Assembly (NCBI RefSeq): GCF_963920925.1
Contig: NZ_CAWUDI010000005.1
Coordinates: 1-64,000, forward strand
Direction: 5' to 3'
Length of the DNA: 64,000 nucleotides
Origin: Rivularia sp963920925
GTDB lineage: Bacteria > Cyanobacteriota > Cyanobacteriia > Cyanobacteriales > Nostocaceae
A model generated the notes under the pieces. It saw only the letters and a program-made list of their open reading frames with translations, did not search any database and had not been told where the DNA came from. A program made the position numbers and the translations under genes. Positions 55,146 through 63,676 of the stretch are shown here, in pieces; the first letter of the stretch is position 1; each line of letters begins with the position of its first letter.

Positions 55146-55218
55146 GCCCCCATCGTCTAGAGGCCTAGGACACCTCCCTTTCACGGAGGCGACAGGGATT
55201 CGAATTCCCTTGGGGGTA
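55146..55218 (+). tRNA. tRNA-Glu (UUC)
   Basis: A 73-base cloverleaf. The acceptor stem GCCCCCA pairs with TGGGGGT, D-arm CGTCTAGAGGCCTAGGACA, anticodon loop CCTTTCACGG with anticodon TTC, and T-arm AGGGATTCGAATTCCCT are all readable. No CCA is encoded. The sequence matches glutamate tRNAs of cyanobacteria, which also feed tetrapyrrole synthesis. Confidence 0.96.
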
Positions 55219-55244
55219 TTAATTATTTAGATATTTTGAAAATA

Positions 55245-55277
55245 AAAAGGGTAGCACTTAATAAGGCTAACCCTTTT
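55245..55277. terminator. Bidirectional terminator after tRNA-Glu
   Basis: AAAAGGGTAGC pairs with GCTAACCCTTTT (one bulged base). It lies between the tRNA and the convergent SRPBCC gene and overlaps the latter's stop codon. Its T-run serves one strand and its A-run the other. Confidence 0.7.
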
Positions 55278-55851
55278 AGTTGTCTAGCAATTTTCCTGTC
55301 AATTCTTCCACACGTTCGCGAACGGCTAAAAGATTTGACTGCATATCTTGAGAAAGACGAGGTTCGATAATTCTTATTGGCATAGTCAGTTTAGGCCAAA
55401 CTTTTACCGTATAGCAAAGTAAGGTACCCGTCTTATCGTCTAAGACACAGTTATTTAAACGCCAGCTACCCGAGAAATCTTTGAAATCTCCTTCCACCAT
55501 TTGAAAGCTAATCAGATCGGGAAAAGATTCTTCTAAATCTAGAACTACTCGTGCCGAAAAATTCAGCTTGAGCAAGCGTTGCGAACCAATTTGTTCTAAG
55601 CGGATACCTCCACTAGGATGTTCTAATTTCTTAGAAGAAGCTAGACTGGGAACAAAATCAGATAAAGCTTGATAATCGGTTAGCACCTGCCAAACTTTTT
55701 CTACTGGGTGAGGAATTTCAATTTTAGCCGTAATTTGTCGTTGACGTTCTGTGATTTTTTCGACTTCGACAGTTACGGCTTGTAAATTCGGATTTTTGCT
55801 GTTAAGCGTCGAATTTGAATCTTCTTGGGGAACGTTTTGTTGTTTAATCAT
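55276..55851 (-). CDS. SRPBCC (cyclase/dehydrase-type) protein
   Basis: 191 residues. The domain from about residue 32 has the START/SRPBCC pattern ITAKIEIPHPVEKVWQVLTDYQALSDFVPSLASSKKLEHP. A helix-grip fold binding a hydrophobic ligand is expected. The N-terminus is low-complexity. The start overlaps the upstream kinase stop by four bases (ATGA), so the two are translationally coupled; ligand and role unknown. Confidence 0.85.
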   Translation of the reverse strand: MIKQQNVPQEDSNSTLNSKNPNLQAVTVEVEKITERQRQITAKIEIPHPVEKVWQVLTDYQALSDFVPSLASSKKLEHPSGGIRLEQIGSQRLLKLNFSARVVLDLEESFPDLISFQMVEGDFKDFSGSWRLNNCVLDDKTGTLLCYTVKVWPKLTMPIRIIEPRLSQDMQSNLLAVRERVEELTGKLLDN

Positions 55852-57926
55852 GAAGTCTCCAAAGCTTCGCTATCATCAGAAAATTGTGGGAAAGTTAAAG
55901 TGAATTTTATTAGGCTTAACTCGGAATCTTCAATAGAAGTACTTTCTACGCTTATTTCTCCATTCAGATGCTGTATTAAAGACTTAACCAAAGCTAAACC
56001 TAAGCCAGTACCTGGTGTCCATCTACCTTTACCTCGACGGAATTTGTCAAATATAAAGGTCGCTTCTTCTTCAGATATACCACGTCCAACGTTGATGACC
56101 TGAATTTGTAATTGGTCAGTTTTAGTCTCTGTTTGGCAAATCTGGGAAACTAGCAACTCTACACAACTATCGCGTTCGGAATACTTACAGGTATTTGTGA
56201 GCAATTCTTGAAGAATGCGGTCAAAACTTTCAACTTCAGTTTGCAGTTTGAGCGGTTCTGATGGTAAGAGTAGGGCAATACTCAATCCTTTTTCTGCTAA
56301 TTTTTTATCAAAAGCAGCTGCTGTATCTTGAATTTTAGTATTTAAATCAATTGTTTCAAACTGCGGACGTTCTTGATGAGTTTCCAACTTCTGGAGCGTA
56401 AGTAAGTCATTAATCAAATTAATTTCCTTAGTACATTCCTGCTCCAGAATATCCAAATATCTGGCTTGGCGATCTGCGTCGATTTGGGGTTGTCGTAAAT
56501 TACGTATTGCCATACGCATATTAGTTAGAGGATAGCGCAGGCGATCGCTCATGTTGCTCAAAAACTCATCTTTGAGTTCGTTAAGTTCGCGCAACTGCTC
56601 GACGTATTGTCGCGTTCTTTCGTATAGCTTAGCTTGAACTTCCAAACTGCGCTGTAATTGAGCCGTGCGTTCGTCTACAAGAGTTTGTACTTGCTTGAGA
56701 GTTTGCGTCTGAATAATCGCATTGCTGATTTGAGCGCAAACCATTTCTACGATATTTAATTCAGCTTGCTGCCAATTGCGGCGTTGCTTCTGCTGTAATA
56801 CCAAAAATCCTAAGACTTTACCTTGGCTTTCCAAAGGCATTAACAGCGCTGCTGGTAATTTGTCTAAAACAAACACGGGAGCAATTGTAGAAGTATCTTT
56901 ACGCCGATCTGAATTATCATTTATGGCTACAGGCTTAGACGCTTTAAAGGCACGCTGGGATATACCGCAATCTGCCAGCGAGTAAGACTGTTCTAGAGAT
57001 TGTAATTGCTCGCAAAGCCCAGATTCTTCCCTACACCATTCACTAACAACAGTAGCTTTAGCTTTGGGAATTTGCGTTTTAGCACGAATCCGGAATAAAG
57101 GATCTGAGTATTTTAATAAAATTAATAAACCGCGATCTGCCCCTAAAGCTTCTGCTGTAGAGGAAACAACCAACTGGAGCATTTGGTTAAACTCTAAGTT
57201 GCTGCGGTTGAGTATAGTTAATTGCTGAATCAAGCTTTGGTGCTGTTCGCTTTTTCGCACCTGCTGTTTTTGTAAAGAAATTGTCTGTGCTTGTGCGACT
57301 TGAGCAAAAGCAATGGCGCAGCAAGATTCCACAGTTCTTAAAAGTTCTTTCTCTGTATCGCTCCACTCATAAGGCTCGCATTTGATCAGACTAATTACGC
57401 CGTTATTTTCACCACCAAAGCGAGTCGGAATAGCTAATACAGCTTTTATTGGTAAAGGAAAATTTTGACACCCTATGACCAAACTTTCCTGAATTGTGGA
57501 AATATCCTCAATAGTAAATGGCTCCGCTGCACATTCGACTACTGGTAATTCCAATTGTTCTATTGAAAACGCTTCGTGCTGGTGGTTGGATAAACCAAGA
57601 TAATCTTTTTGGGCACCCCAACTAGCACTCAGAACCTCTCCGAAATCTTGCGAGGTTACTAAACAGCAGTAATCGACCTCGAAAGCACTTCCCACTAACC
57701 GAGCAATTTCTTCCAGCATACGGTCGGGAGGCGTGCAAGAGGAAGCGATAATTTGATTGATTTCATATACCAATCGATGGGCAGGTGTAACAGGATGCTG
57801 CATCAGCTTAAATTGGTATTTTTCTAGGTCTTCTTGTTCATCCGGGCGCTGCTGCGGCGATGTTGTTATACGCTTTTTCATTTGTGGCAAACTCTTGGAT
57901 AATGACCTCATTGTCGTTTTACCCAA
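55848..57926 (-). CDS. GAF-domain histidine kinase-like protein with substituted H-box
   Basis: 692 residues. Two GAF domains (about 50-220 and 240-410) precede a coiled-coil and a HisKA-like helix pair. The H-box, usually SHELRTPL, here reads MSDRLRYPL with Asp at 461 in place of His. The HATPase_c domain has an N box (LTNTCKYSER), a G1 box in which the usual D-x-G is N-x-G (VINVGRGISEE), and a normal G2 (TPGTGLGLALV). Autophosphorylation at the usual site is therefore excluded. A GAF ligand may be bound by a signalling scaffold. Coupled to the SRPBCC gene by four-base overlap. Confidence 0.87.
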   Translation of the reverse strand: MGKTTMRSLSKSLPQMKKRITTSPQQRPDEQEDLEKYQFKLMQHPVTPAHRLVYEINQIIASSCTPPDRMLEEIARLVGSAFEVDYCCLVTSQDFGEVLSASWGAQKDYLGLSNHQHEAFSIEQLELPVVECAAEPFTIEDISTIQESLVIGCQNFPLPIKAVLAIPTRFGGENNGVISLIKCEPYEWSDTEKELLRTVESCCAIAFAQVAQAQTISLQKQQVRKSEQHQSLIQQLTILNRSNLEFNQMLQLVVSSTAEALGADRGLLILLKYSDPLFRIRAKTQIPKAKATVVSEWCREESGLCEQLQSLEQSYSLADCGISQRAFKASKPVAINDNSDRRKDTSTIAPVFVLDKLPAALLMPLESQGKVLGFLVLQQKQRRNWQQAELNIVEMVCAQISNAIIQTQTLKQVQTLVDERTAQLQRSLEVQAKLYERTRQYVEQLRELNELKDEFLSNMSDRLRYPLTNMRMAIRNLRQPQIDADRQARYLDILEQECTKEINLINDLLTLQKLETHQERPQFETIDLNTKIQDTAAAFDKKLAEKGLSIALLLPSEPLKLQTEVESFDRILQELLTNTCKYSERDSCVELLVSQICQTETKTDQLQIQVINVGRGISEEEATFIFDKFRRGKGRWTPGTGLGLALVKSLIQHLNGEISVESTSIEDSELSLIKFTLTFPQFSDDSEALETS

Positions 57927-58661
57927 CCTCCTGGTACTTTATTTACCTTGTTTTCTGTAACTGCACCCTGATGAACCGTAAAGGGTTCTAAAAATCAATT
58001 CTTTCACCTGTTATAGCCCCTTTATTTAAAAATGACTTTCGTCACTGGTATATAAAAAATCTTTCCGCGAGCAAAGAAATATTATTAGTATACTGAATTG
58101 CTTATAATACTTTAGTAATTCACTTCGGATACCAGTCAGTATTTTTTGCTTTTCTCAGACCCAGAATATCCTCATCTACAGCCTCAGACAAACCGTATTT
58201 TCTCTAGAGTAGAGTCAAATAGTCGGCGAATATTATCCGCATTACCACTTAGGTGCAAAACTACAATATTACTATTTATTTTGACCCAAAGAAGCTCTTT
58301 AAAAGTAATTTTCTATCGGTCGTCAGATAATTTAATTTTGCTTGAGGACAGGTTAAGAAAAAAATATGCGTGACGGGATGGTTGATTAATTTTTGACTCC
58401 TATTCTTATCGGTCACTTACTTATTAGGCTCAAGGTTTGTATCTGTCAAGTACTGTCATACCCCCTATAAATCAAAAAATGCAACTCCCAACGGCTTTAT
58501 AAGTTACATAAACCTCTTGACTAGAAGAATAAAGTGCAAACCATTAAATATATCGCGATCGCTTTTTATGTCACAAATTTTAATAATTATTTTAATAAAA
58601 ATAAGGCTGCCCAATGATTGGGGAAAATGGAATCATTGGGCTGTGCTGTTTAAAGAAATAA
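57927..58661. other. Spacer, with a hairpin at 58609-58641
   Basis: About 735 bases without a convincing gene; frames at 58146-58373 and 58517-58714 look random. The hairpin GCCCAATGATT..AATCATTGGGC at 58609-58641 is a probable terminator for the minus-strand gene at 58662, since it is followed on that strand by a T-rich stretch. Confidence 0.55.
58609..58641 (-). terminator. Hairpin downstream of the RHH-like gene
   Basis: Perfect 11-base arms GCCCAATGATT/AATCATTGGGC around a 11-base loop lie 20 bases after the gene's stop on the minus strand, followed by CCTTATTTTT. Confidence 0.7.
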
Positions 58662-58997
58662 TTAGCCAGCTAAACTCTCTATACTTAGAGGAACCATATC
58701 CCCAGTTTTCGTAAGTCCTAGCAGCATTGGTTCCTGGGCTTGAATAACTTGTCCGGTAAGTACGCAGCGTTCTTCTTGCTGGGATGTCGCTGCTATACTT
58801 GCTCGAATATCAGCACGCGAAAATCGCGGCTTCCACTCACCTGATTTTTGCTGGACATAATTCCATAAAATATCTCGAATTAACGCTTGATATCCTTGAT
58901 TGCCTGATAGTTCCTTCAACTTGTCTTTTAGCTCCCGTTCCAAGCGGATGCTAGTTACTTCCATTTCGGTGGTAGGTGTGCGAGCAATTGTATGCAT
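58662..58997 (-). CDS. Ribbon-helix-helix-like conserved protein
   Basis: 111 residues. The N-terminal part EVTSIRLERELKDKLKELSGNQGYQALIRDILWNYVQQ looks like a ribbon-helix-helix (CopG/Arc type) DNA-binding domain: the beta-strand TSIRLER, helix, and turn. The C-terminal 50 residues contain RFSRADIRASIAATSQQEERCVLTGQVIQ. It is probably a DNA-binding regulator or an antitoxin; no toxin partner is next to it. RBS GGAG lies upstream. Conserved in cyanobacteria as far as I can tell. Confidence 0.65.
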   Translation of the reverse strand: MHTIARTPTTEMEVTSIRLERELKDKLKELSGNQGYQALIRDILWNYVQQKSGEWKPRFSRADIRASIAATSQQEERCVLTGQVIQAQEPMLLGLTKTGDMVPLSIESLAG

Positions 58998-59440
58998 GAA
59001 AATTCTCCTTAAAACTGTAGACAGGATAGTAATACAAGTGTAGTATGTTTATAGAAATGTTCAACAAGTCAAAAGTTCTTAGTTTCGTTTCAACTCCAAG
59101 AATGAATTCAGGAGCTTGTATTAAAGGCATTTGATCGATTTCAATTCTTGACTTCCAACATAGGTGAAATTTTCTGTGATATTTACAGCGTTCTACTCCA
59201 CTTCCCTAGCTATTTCCAACTGTCCAGCCAGTTTGGAATCGGCTGACTCGGGAGTGGAGTATTTATTTATGGGCGGATGTAATTGGAGTCACGGGCAATC
59301 GGCACAAAATAATCGAGATTATGAATATATCAGAATCATTTATTTACTCAATCAACTGAAACCAGATAAAACAAGCGGGAGGTACTGGCAAGACAGATGT
59401 CGTACCACACATTAAATCAAAGACTTCAAGTCAACATTTA
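58998..59440 (+). ncRNA. Candidate structured transcript upstream of the HNH gene
   Basis: No credible protein. An imperfect stem pairs TACTCCACTTCCC at 59194 with GGGAGTGGAGTA ending 59261, with an inner TTCCAACTG/CAGTTTGGAA helix. A strong rho-independent terminator (AACCCCCGC..GCGGGGGTTTTTT, 59440-59477) follows. A structured stretch closed by a terminator, with no upstream plus-strand gene, is what a small RNA gene looks like. The 5' end is not known and no known RNA family is recognised. Confidence 0.4.
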
Positions 59441-59477
59441 ACCCCCGCCTCCTTGAACAAAGAAGCGGGGGTTTTTT
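59440..59477 (+). terminator. Strong rho-independent terminator
   Basis: Nine-base arms AACCCCCGC and GCGGGGGTT, loop of 16 bases, then TTTT. It ends at the ATG 59478 often taken as the HNH start, which therefore is unlikely to be the true start. Confidence 0.88.
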
Positions 59478-59495
59478 ATGAGGAGCCAAGCTGCT

Positions 59496-60014
59496 ATGAG
59501 CATTATGCAAGTACTCGAAAAATCTGTAGTAGTGTTTTCGCAAAATTATTTGCCTCTGTGTCGCGTGAACATTAAGCGGGCAGTCGTGCTGTTAGTAACC
59601 GAGAAAGCAGAGCCATTAGATATTACTACGGAAAGCGGATGGCATATTAGCTCTCCCAGCTTGGTCGTTTACGTACCGAAGCATATCCGCTTAAAAATTG
59701 CTTCTCGCGAACGAATGTGGAAATTACCCCCAGTAAATCGCCGGGGAATTTTACGTAGAGACAGCCATAGCTGCCAATACTGCGGTACCACTAAAAACCT
59801 CACCCTAGACCACGTAATCCCCCGTTCTCGCGGTGGTCGTCATACCTGGGACAACGTTGTAGCTGCTTGCTCTGTGTGCAACTCTCGCAAAAGTAACCGC
59901 AGTCCCAAAGAAGCTGGGATGCCACTTCGTACAAAACCAAAAGCACCCGTACATCCAACCGTTTCTTTTGCGGAACAGTTTTGGAAAGGTATTGTGCAAG
60001 CAAACCTGGAATAA
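59496..60014 (+). CDS. HNH endonuclease
   Basis: The HNH domain is CQYCGTTKNLTLDHVIPRSRGGRHTWDNVVAACSVCNSRKSNRS: paired cysteines C..C before and C..C after the catalytic DHV and N/H. I start at MSIMQVLEKS (59496), with AGGAG ten bases upstream; the earlier ATG at 59478 touches the terminator. The N-terminal half has no assigned domain. The protein (172 residues) is a conserved cyanobacterial HNH protein. A small gene follows after 17 bases. Confidence 0.88.
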   Translation: MSIMQVLEKSVVVFSQNYLPLCRVNIKRAVVLLVTEKAEPLDITTESGWHISSPSLVVYVPKHIRLKIASRERMWKLPPVNRRGILRRDSHSCQYCGTTKNLTLDHVIPRSRGGRHTWDNVVAACSVCNSRKSNRSPKEAGMPLRTKPKAPVHPTVSFAEQFWKGIVQANLE

Positions 60015-60030
60015 CAGGAGAGCATGAAGA

Positions 60031-60423
60031 ATGCTGAAATTAACTTATACAGAAAACAGTTTTTACTTAGAGCTTTTAACTGAGTCCGTTGAAGAATGGA
60101 TACAAGCCCGAGTAATACTAACTTTACGAATCGGTCAAAGCTTGTGCGTCGAACCCAGCACGGCAACATTTTTGCTTCCTGTTAATTTACCAGGGCTGGC
60201 ACAATTACACACTCAAGTTGAGCAACTGGATAACCGCGAAGTTATAGAATTATATGCTTGCGATACAGAATTTTTAGAAGTTTCTTTACGGGGTTATTGG
60301 CTATCAGCAAACGGGCAAAGCATGAGCGGTGGTTTTGTTACTACTATGAGTCAAAACACTGAATTCTTCCTCCACAATCTCTGGTTGGAAGCTCGTAAAA
60401 GCGCCTCCTTTGCAATCGAATGA
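60031..60423 (+). CDS. Conserved hypothetical protein following the HNH gene
   Basis: 130 residues, no motif recognised. It starts 17 bases after the HNH stop with GGAGAG upstream, so is likely in the same transcript. Mostly beta-like and soluble, with no signal peptide (MLKLTYTENSFYLELLTESVEEWIQARVILTLR). A link to the HNH nuclease is only positional. Confidence 0.6.
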   Translation: MLKLTYTENSFYLELLTESVEEWIQARVILTLRIGQSLCVEPSTATFLLPVNLPGLAQLHTQVEQLDNREVIELYACDTEFLEVSLRGYWLSANGQSMSGGFVTTMSQNTEFFLHNLWLEARKSASFAIE

Positions 60424-60930
60424 ACGCTTTAATACGTGATTAAAAGCTATTAGCTCCACCGCTGTTAGCTGTTAGCTGGCAATGTTCATTGGGGATTTAA
60501 ACCCCAACTAATTGCTTGCACGCCAATTGACGGTGGGGTATTAAACCCAGAGACGGCTAAAAGCTAAAAGCTAATAGCTGAAAGCTGGATAATTAGGCAA
60601 TCTAGACGAGGAAAAGTTTACTTATATAGGACTTAATAGCGCCCCCCAATTTAGCGGGGGGTTGGGGGGATCTTAAATGTCTGAAACACGCTCCTGCACC
60701 GTTGTGGTTGCGTAAGTCCTGTTATGTCTGGTCTGGTTTGTCTATTTATTTTGGATTTTAGATATTGGATTTTGGATTGCGAAATTTATAAAATAAGTTT
60801 TTTATAAAACCTCTTGACGCAACCTGTATTATAAATGTAGTATAAACCAATCAAGCGAAATACAAAAATTTGAAATTTAACAAGTTTGTGTTATAAAGTA
60901 GCCTGAATTGGCTAAAAATGGAAGTGTACC
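60424..60930. repeat. Spacer with palindromic repeats
   Basis: Non-coding 500 bases. Holds repeated GCTGTTAGCTGTTAGCT and AGCTAAAAGCTAATAGCT words at about 60459-60476 and 60557-60585, and CCCCCCAATTTAGCGGGGGGTTGGGGGG at 60643-60670, a known type of cyanobacterial repeat. The probable promoter of the next gene lies near 60840-60900. Confidence 0.55.
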
Positions 60931-61311
60931 ATGTCCGTTCAAATTTTAGAGATGATAGAGCAATTAAAATCGTTAAATTTAACTGAAACTTCTGAATTAG
61001 TTAAAAAAATAGACGATATTTTTAATATGAATGCTTGTCGTACTCAAGTTAATTTAACTGTTGTAATTAACCCAATTGCAGATGACGGAGAAGCTGAAAG
61101 TCAACAAACTGAATTTGATGCAATTTTAGAAAAACTTCCTTTTGATAAAAAGGTTGCCATTCTTGAATTACTACGAGGGATAACTGGTTTAGGATTGAAA
61201 GCAAAAGATGTTGATTCCGTACCTCAAGCTGTTTCTGGAATTACAATTGCTGAAGCCGAAGAGATTAAACAACAATTGGAAGCAGTAGAAGCGAAAGTTT
61301 TTCTAAAGTGA
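60931..61311 (+). CDS. Diverged ribosomal protein L7/L12 paralogue
   Basis: 126 residues laid out like bL12. The N-terminal dimerisation segment is ILEMIEQLKSLNLTETSELVKKIDDIF (compare IVEKLKSLTLLEASELVKQIEE). A hinge (about 35-57) follows, then the C-terminal domain EFDAILEKLPFDKKVAILELLRGITGLGLKAKDVDSVPQAVSGITIAEAEEIKQQLEAVEAKVFLK, matching TEFDVILEAVP..KI.VIK.VR..TGLGLKEAKDLV. Compared with the true protein, the LKEAK-D-LVE segment is shortened and the hinge is not the usual alanine-rich type. It lies outside any ribosomal operon. It may act as a translation or stress-related paralogue; not established. Confidence 0.75.
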   Translation: MSVQILEMIEQLKSLNLTETSELVKKIDDIFNMNACRTQVNLTVVINPIADDGEAESQQTEFDAILEKLPFDKKVAILELLRGITGLGLKAKDVDSVPQAVSGITIAEAEEIKQQLEAVEAKVFLK

Positions 61312-61589
61312 TTGATGATGAGTGGTGAAAGTATTCGAGTTCGTCGGGTTGTGAGATTTGTGCTTGGGGAAGATATAGGGAATTAACCTCACCCCAACCC
61401 TCTCCTTAACAAGGAGAGGGAGTTATTTATTATTTTAGTCACACCAATATAAAAAAGATATTTTTAAGATTAAATGAATAACTAACATGCAAATTGCTTA
61501 TTTTTCATGTTCAGTAAAAACACAATTGTCCCTATGATTATCCAAGAGTATCTTGAAAATAGATAGTTGTTAAATCAATTTTAAAGGGC
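61312..61589. repeat. Spacer with CCCTCTCCTT hairpin
   Basis: CCCTCTCCTT-AAC-AAGGAGAGGG at 61398-61420, a 10-base perfect stem of a common cyanobacterial intergenic repeat and probable terminator for the L7/L12-like gene. Confidence 0.75.
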
Positions 61590-62549
61590 TTGCCAAAAAT
61601 GTCTTATCAAAAGAGTTCTTGGGACATCGAAATTGAACGTGAACTGAAACAAATGAAAGTAGAACTAAACCACAAAGGTAATATTTGCTCAAATGCAGGT
61701 GAAGGCTTAGAGGTTGTTCTAGATAAAATAAATAATCTTGTGGGTATGCAGAATGTGAAAGATGAGATGAAAACTCTTAGCAACTTTCTGAAAATCCAAA
61801 AATTAAGACAGGAAAAAGGACTAGGCAGTATTTCAGTCACTTTACATTCTGTATTTTGTGGTTCTCCCGGAACAGGAAAAACTACAGTTGCTCGTTTGAT
61901 GGGTGAAGTATACAAAGAATTAGGAATACTTTCTAGTGGTCATTTAATTGAAACAGATAGGTCGGGTTTAGTTTCAGGTTATGTTGGTCAAAGTGCAATC
62001 AAAGTAGATAAGCTTGTAGAGTCAGCCCTAGATGGGGTACTTTTTATTGATGAGGCTTATGCACTTAAACCAGAAGGCTCGCGAACTGATTTTGGACAAG
62101 AAGCTATAGACACCTTACTTAAAAGAATGGAGGATTTTAGAGACAGATTAGTAGTAATAGTTGCTGGCTATAGCAACGAGATGAAGAGATTTATTGATGC
62201 AAATCCAGGTTTGGGGTCAAGATTTAATAAGTATTTCTATTTCGATGATTATAAACCAGAAGAATTAACAACGATATTTACAAATGTTTGTAATGATAAT
62301 AATTTTAACATTACAAATGAAGCAAAAGAAAAACTATTGAATGAGTTTACTTGTTTATATACTAAGAAAGATAAAAACTTTGGAAATGGAAGATTAGTAA
62401 GAAATATCTTTGATAAGACTGCTGAGAAGCAAGCTAATAGATTAGTCAATATTTCTCAACTCACTAAGGAAATGATGATGAATATTCTACCTGAAGATAT
62501 TCCTGAAAGCCAAGATTACCAATTTATTCTTTCCCGCTGCTTTTATTGA
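61590..62549 (+). CDS. CbbX/SpoVK-like AAA+ ATPase
   Basis: 319 residues, starting TTG or the next ATG (MSYQKSSWD). One AAA+ module: Walker A CGSPGTGKTTVARL, pore loop region SGLVSGYVGQSAIKV, Walker B GVLFIDEAYAL, and the sensor-1 region VVIVAGYSNEMKRFIDANPGLGSRF with the arginine finger. CbbX-type ATPases remodel RuBisCO; SpoVK-like paralogues have other substrates. Without a rubisco gene nearby, the CbbX name only describes the fold. It lies between the L7/L12 paralogue and an RNA ligase. Confidence 0.87.
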   Translation: MPKMSYQKSSWDIEIERELKQMKVELNHKGNICSNAGEGLEVVLDKINNLVGMQNVKDEMKTLSNFLKIQKLRQEKGLGSISVTLHSVFCGSPGTGKTTVARLMGEVYKELGILSSGHLIETDRSGLVSGYVGQSAIKVDKLVESALDGVLFIDEAYALKPEGSRTDFGQEAIDTLLKRMEDFRDRLVVIVAGYSNEMKRFIDANPGLGSRFNKYFYFDDYKPEELTTIFTNVCNDNNFNITNEAKEKLLNEFTCLYTKKDKNFGNGRLVRNIFDKTAEKQANRLVNISQLTKEMMMNILPEDIPESQDYQFILSRCFY

Positions 62550-62683
62550 TTTGACACGGTTACATATATACTACAAAAAAACTACATTGATAAATAATCT
62601 CCTCCTAACACAGATTCAAAATTAATCAATTACCTATAAATAGATTTATTTATAGCCTCGTAACTTTCCAAGAGAGGTGAAAC

Positions 62684-63676
62684 ATGAGCATATTTAAAGT
62701 CGAAGTAGTAAAAATTAGTAGCGTTGATTCTCATCCTAATGCCGATAGATTAGATATTATTTCCATCAGCGGAATGGGATATCAAATAATTTCAGCCAAA
62801 GGCAATTTTCAAACTGGAGATTTAGCTTTTTATTTTCCTATAGATAGCGTGATTCCCGAAAAGTATGTAGAAGAATTCGGCATAGGTTCTTATTATTCAA
62901 AAAGATTGCGTGCGGCAAAACTACGAGGAATATTTTCGGAAGGTTTGTTGATTCCGGTTGGTGAAGATTTTACAGGAAATATTGGAGATGACTACACAGA
63001 AAACTTCGTAATTACTAAATATGAATATCCAATTCCTAAAACAATGAATGGGGATATGGAAAATCATGTCGGACATTACAAATTCCCGGCTCCACAGCAC
63101 CTCAAACGCTATCCAGATATGTTCGCAGAGGGAGAAGAAGTAGTAGTTACCGAGAAAATACATGGAACTAACTTTACTGTTTTAGCAGATGCTGATTCTA
63201 CAGTTCGTATTGGCAGCCATAATTACTTCTGGAAAGATAATGAGACTAATAAAAATTTAGTTTACATTCGCGCTTATCACGAAAACGAAGCTTTGCAGAA
63301 ACTTCCACCAGATACTCAAGTTTTTGGAGAAATATACGGCGTACAAGATATTAAGTATGGCTTAAAAAACGGCAAAATCGGTATTGCTTTATTTGCTGTA
63401 CGTCGCGGTAAAGATTTCCTTAATTACAATGATTTCGTTGGTTTCTGCCAAGAATTTAATTTACCAACAGCACCTTTGCTTTACTTTGGTGCTTACAGTC
63501 AGGAAATAGTTTCTAATTTCAATAATAAAGATAGCGCACTTTCTTCAGATTGCATGATGGAAGGTGTAGTGATTCAACCCACTATAGAAAGAACTCATCC
63601 ACTTTTTGGAAGAGTGACTTTGAAATTAATTAGCGATAGATATTTGCTTCGTAAAGGTGGAAGTGAGTTGCATTGA
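62684..63676 (+). CDS. RNA ligase (Rnl5/DRB0094-type)
   Basis: 330 residues. The adenylation motif is VVVTEKIHGTNFTVLA with nucleotidyl-lysine K158. Further motifs are IGSHNYFWKD, VFGEIYG (motif III), and MEGVVIQP (motif IV) followed by TLKLIS (motif V). The N-terminal 140 residues contain an OB-like module (VEVVKISSVDSHPNADRLDII), as in the Deinococcus ligase family. It seals 3'-OH/5'-PO4 RNA ends. A RBS AGAGAGG is upstream. It follows the AAA+ gene by 134 bases. Confidence 0.88.
   Translation: MSIFKVEVVKISSVDSHPNADRLDIISISGMGYQIISAKGNFQTGDLAFYFPIDSVIPEKYVEEFGIGSYYSKRLRAAKLRGIFSEGLLIPVGEDFTGNIGDDYTENFVITKYEYPIPKTMNGDMENHVGHYKFPAPQHLKRYPDMFAEGEEVVVTEKIHGTNFTVLADADSTVRIGSHNYFWKDNETNKNLVYIRAYHENEALQKLPPDTQVFGEIYGVQDIKYGLKNGKIGIALFAVRRGKDFLNYNDFVGFCQEFNLPTAPLLYFGAYSQEIVSNFNNKDSALSSDCMMEGVVIQPTIERTHPLFGRVTLKLISDRYLLRKGGSELH

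Noticed and set aside
59164..59415. 83-codon frame upstream of the HNH gene
   Set aside because: It crosses the imperfect stem and has no family; a structured RNA explains the region better.
61590..62549. Rubisco activase (CbbX) as a firm function
   Set aside because: The fold fits, but no rubisco gene is nearby and SpoVK-like paralogues look the same.
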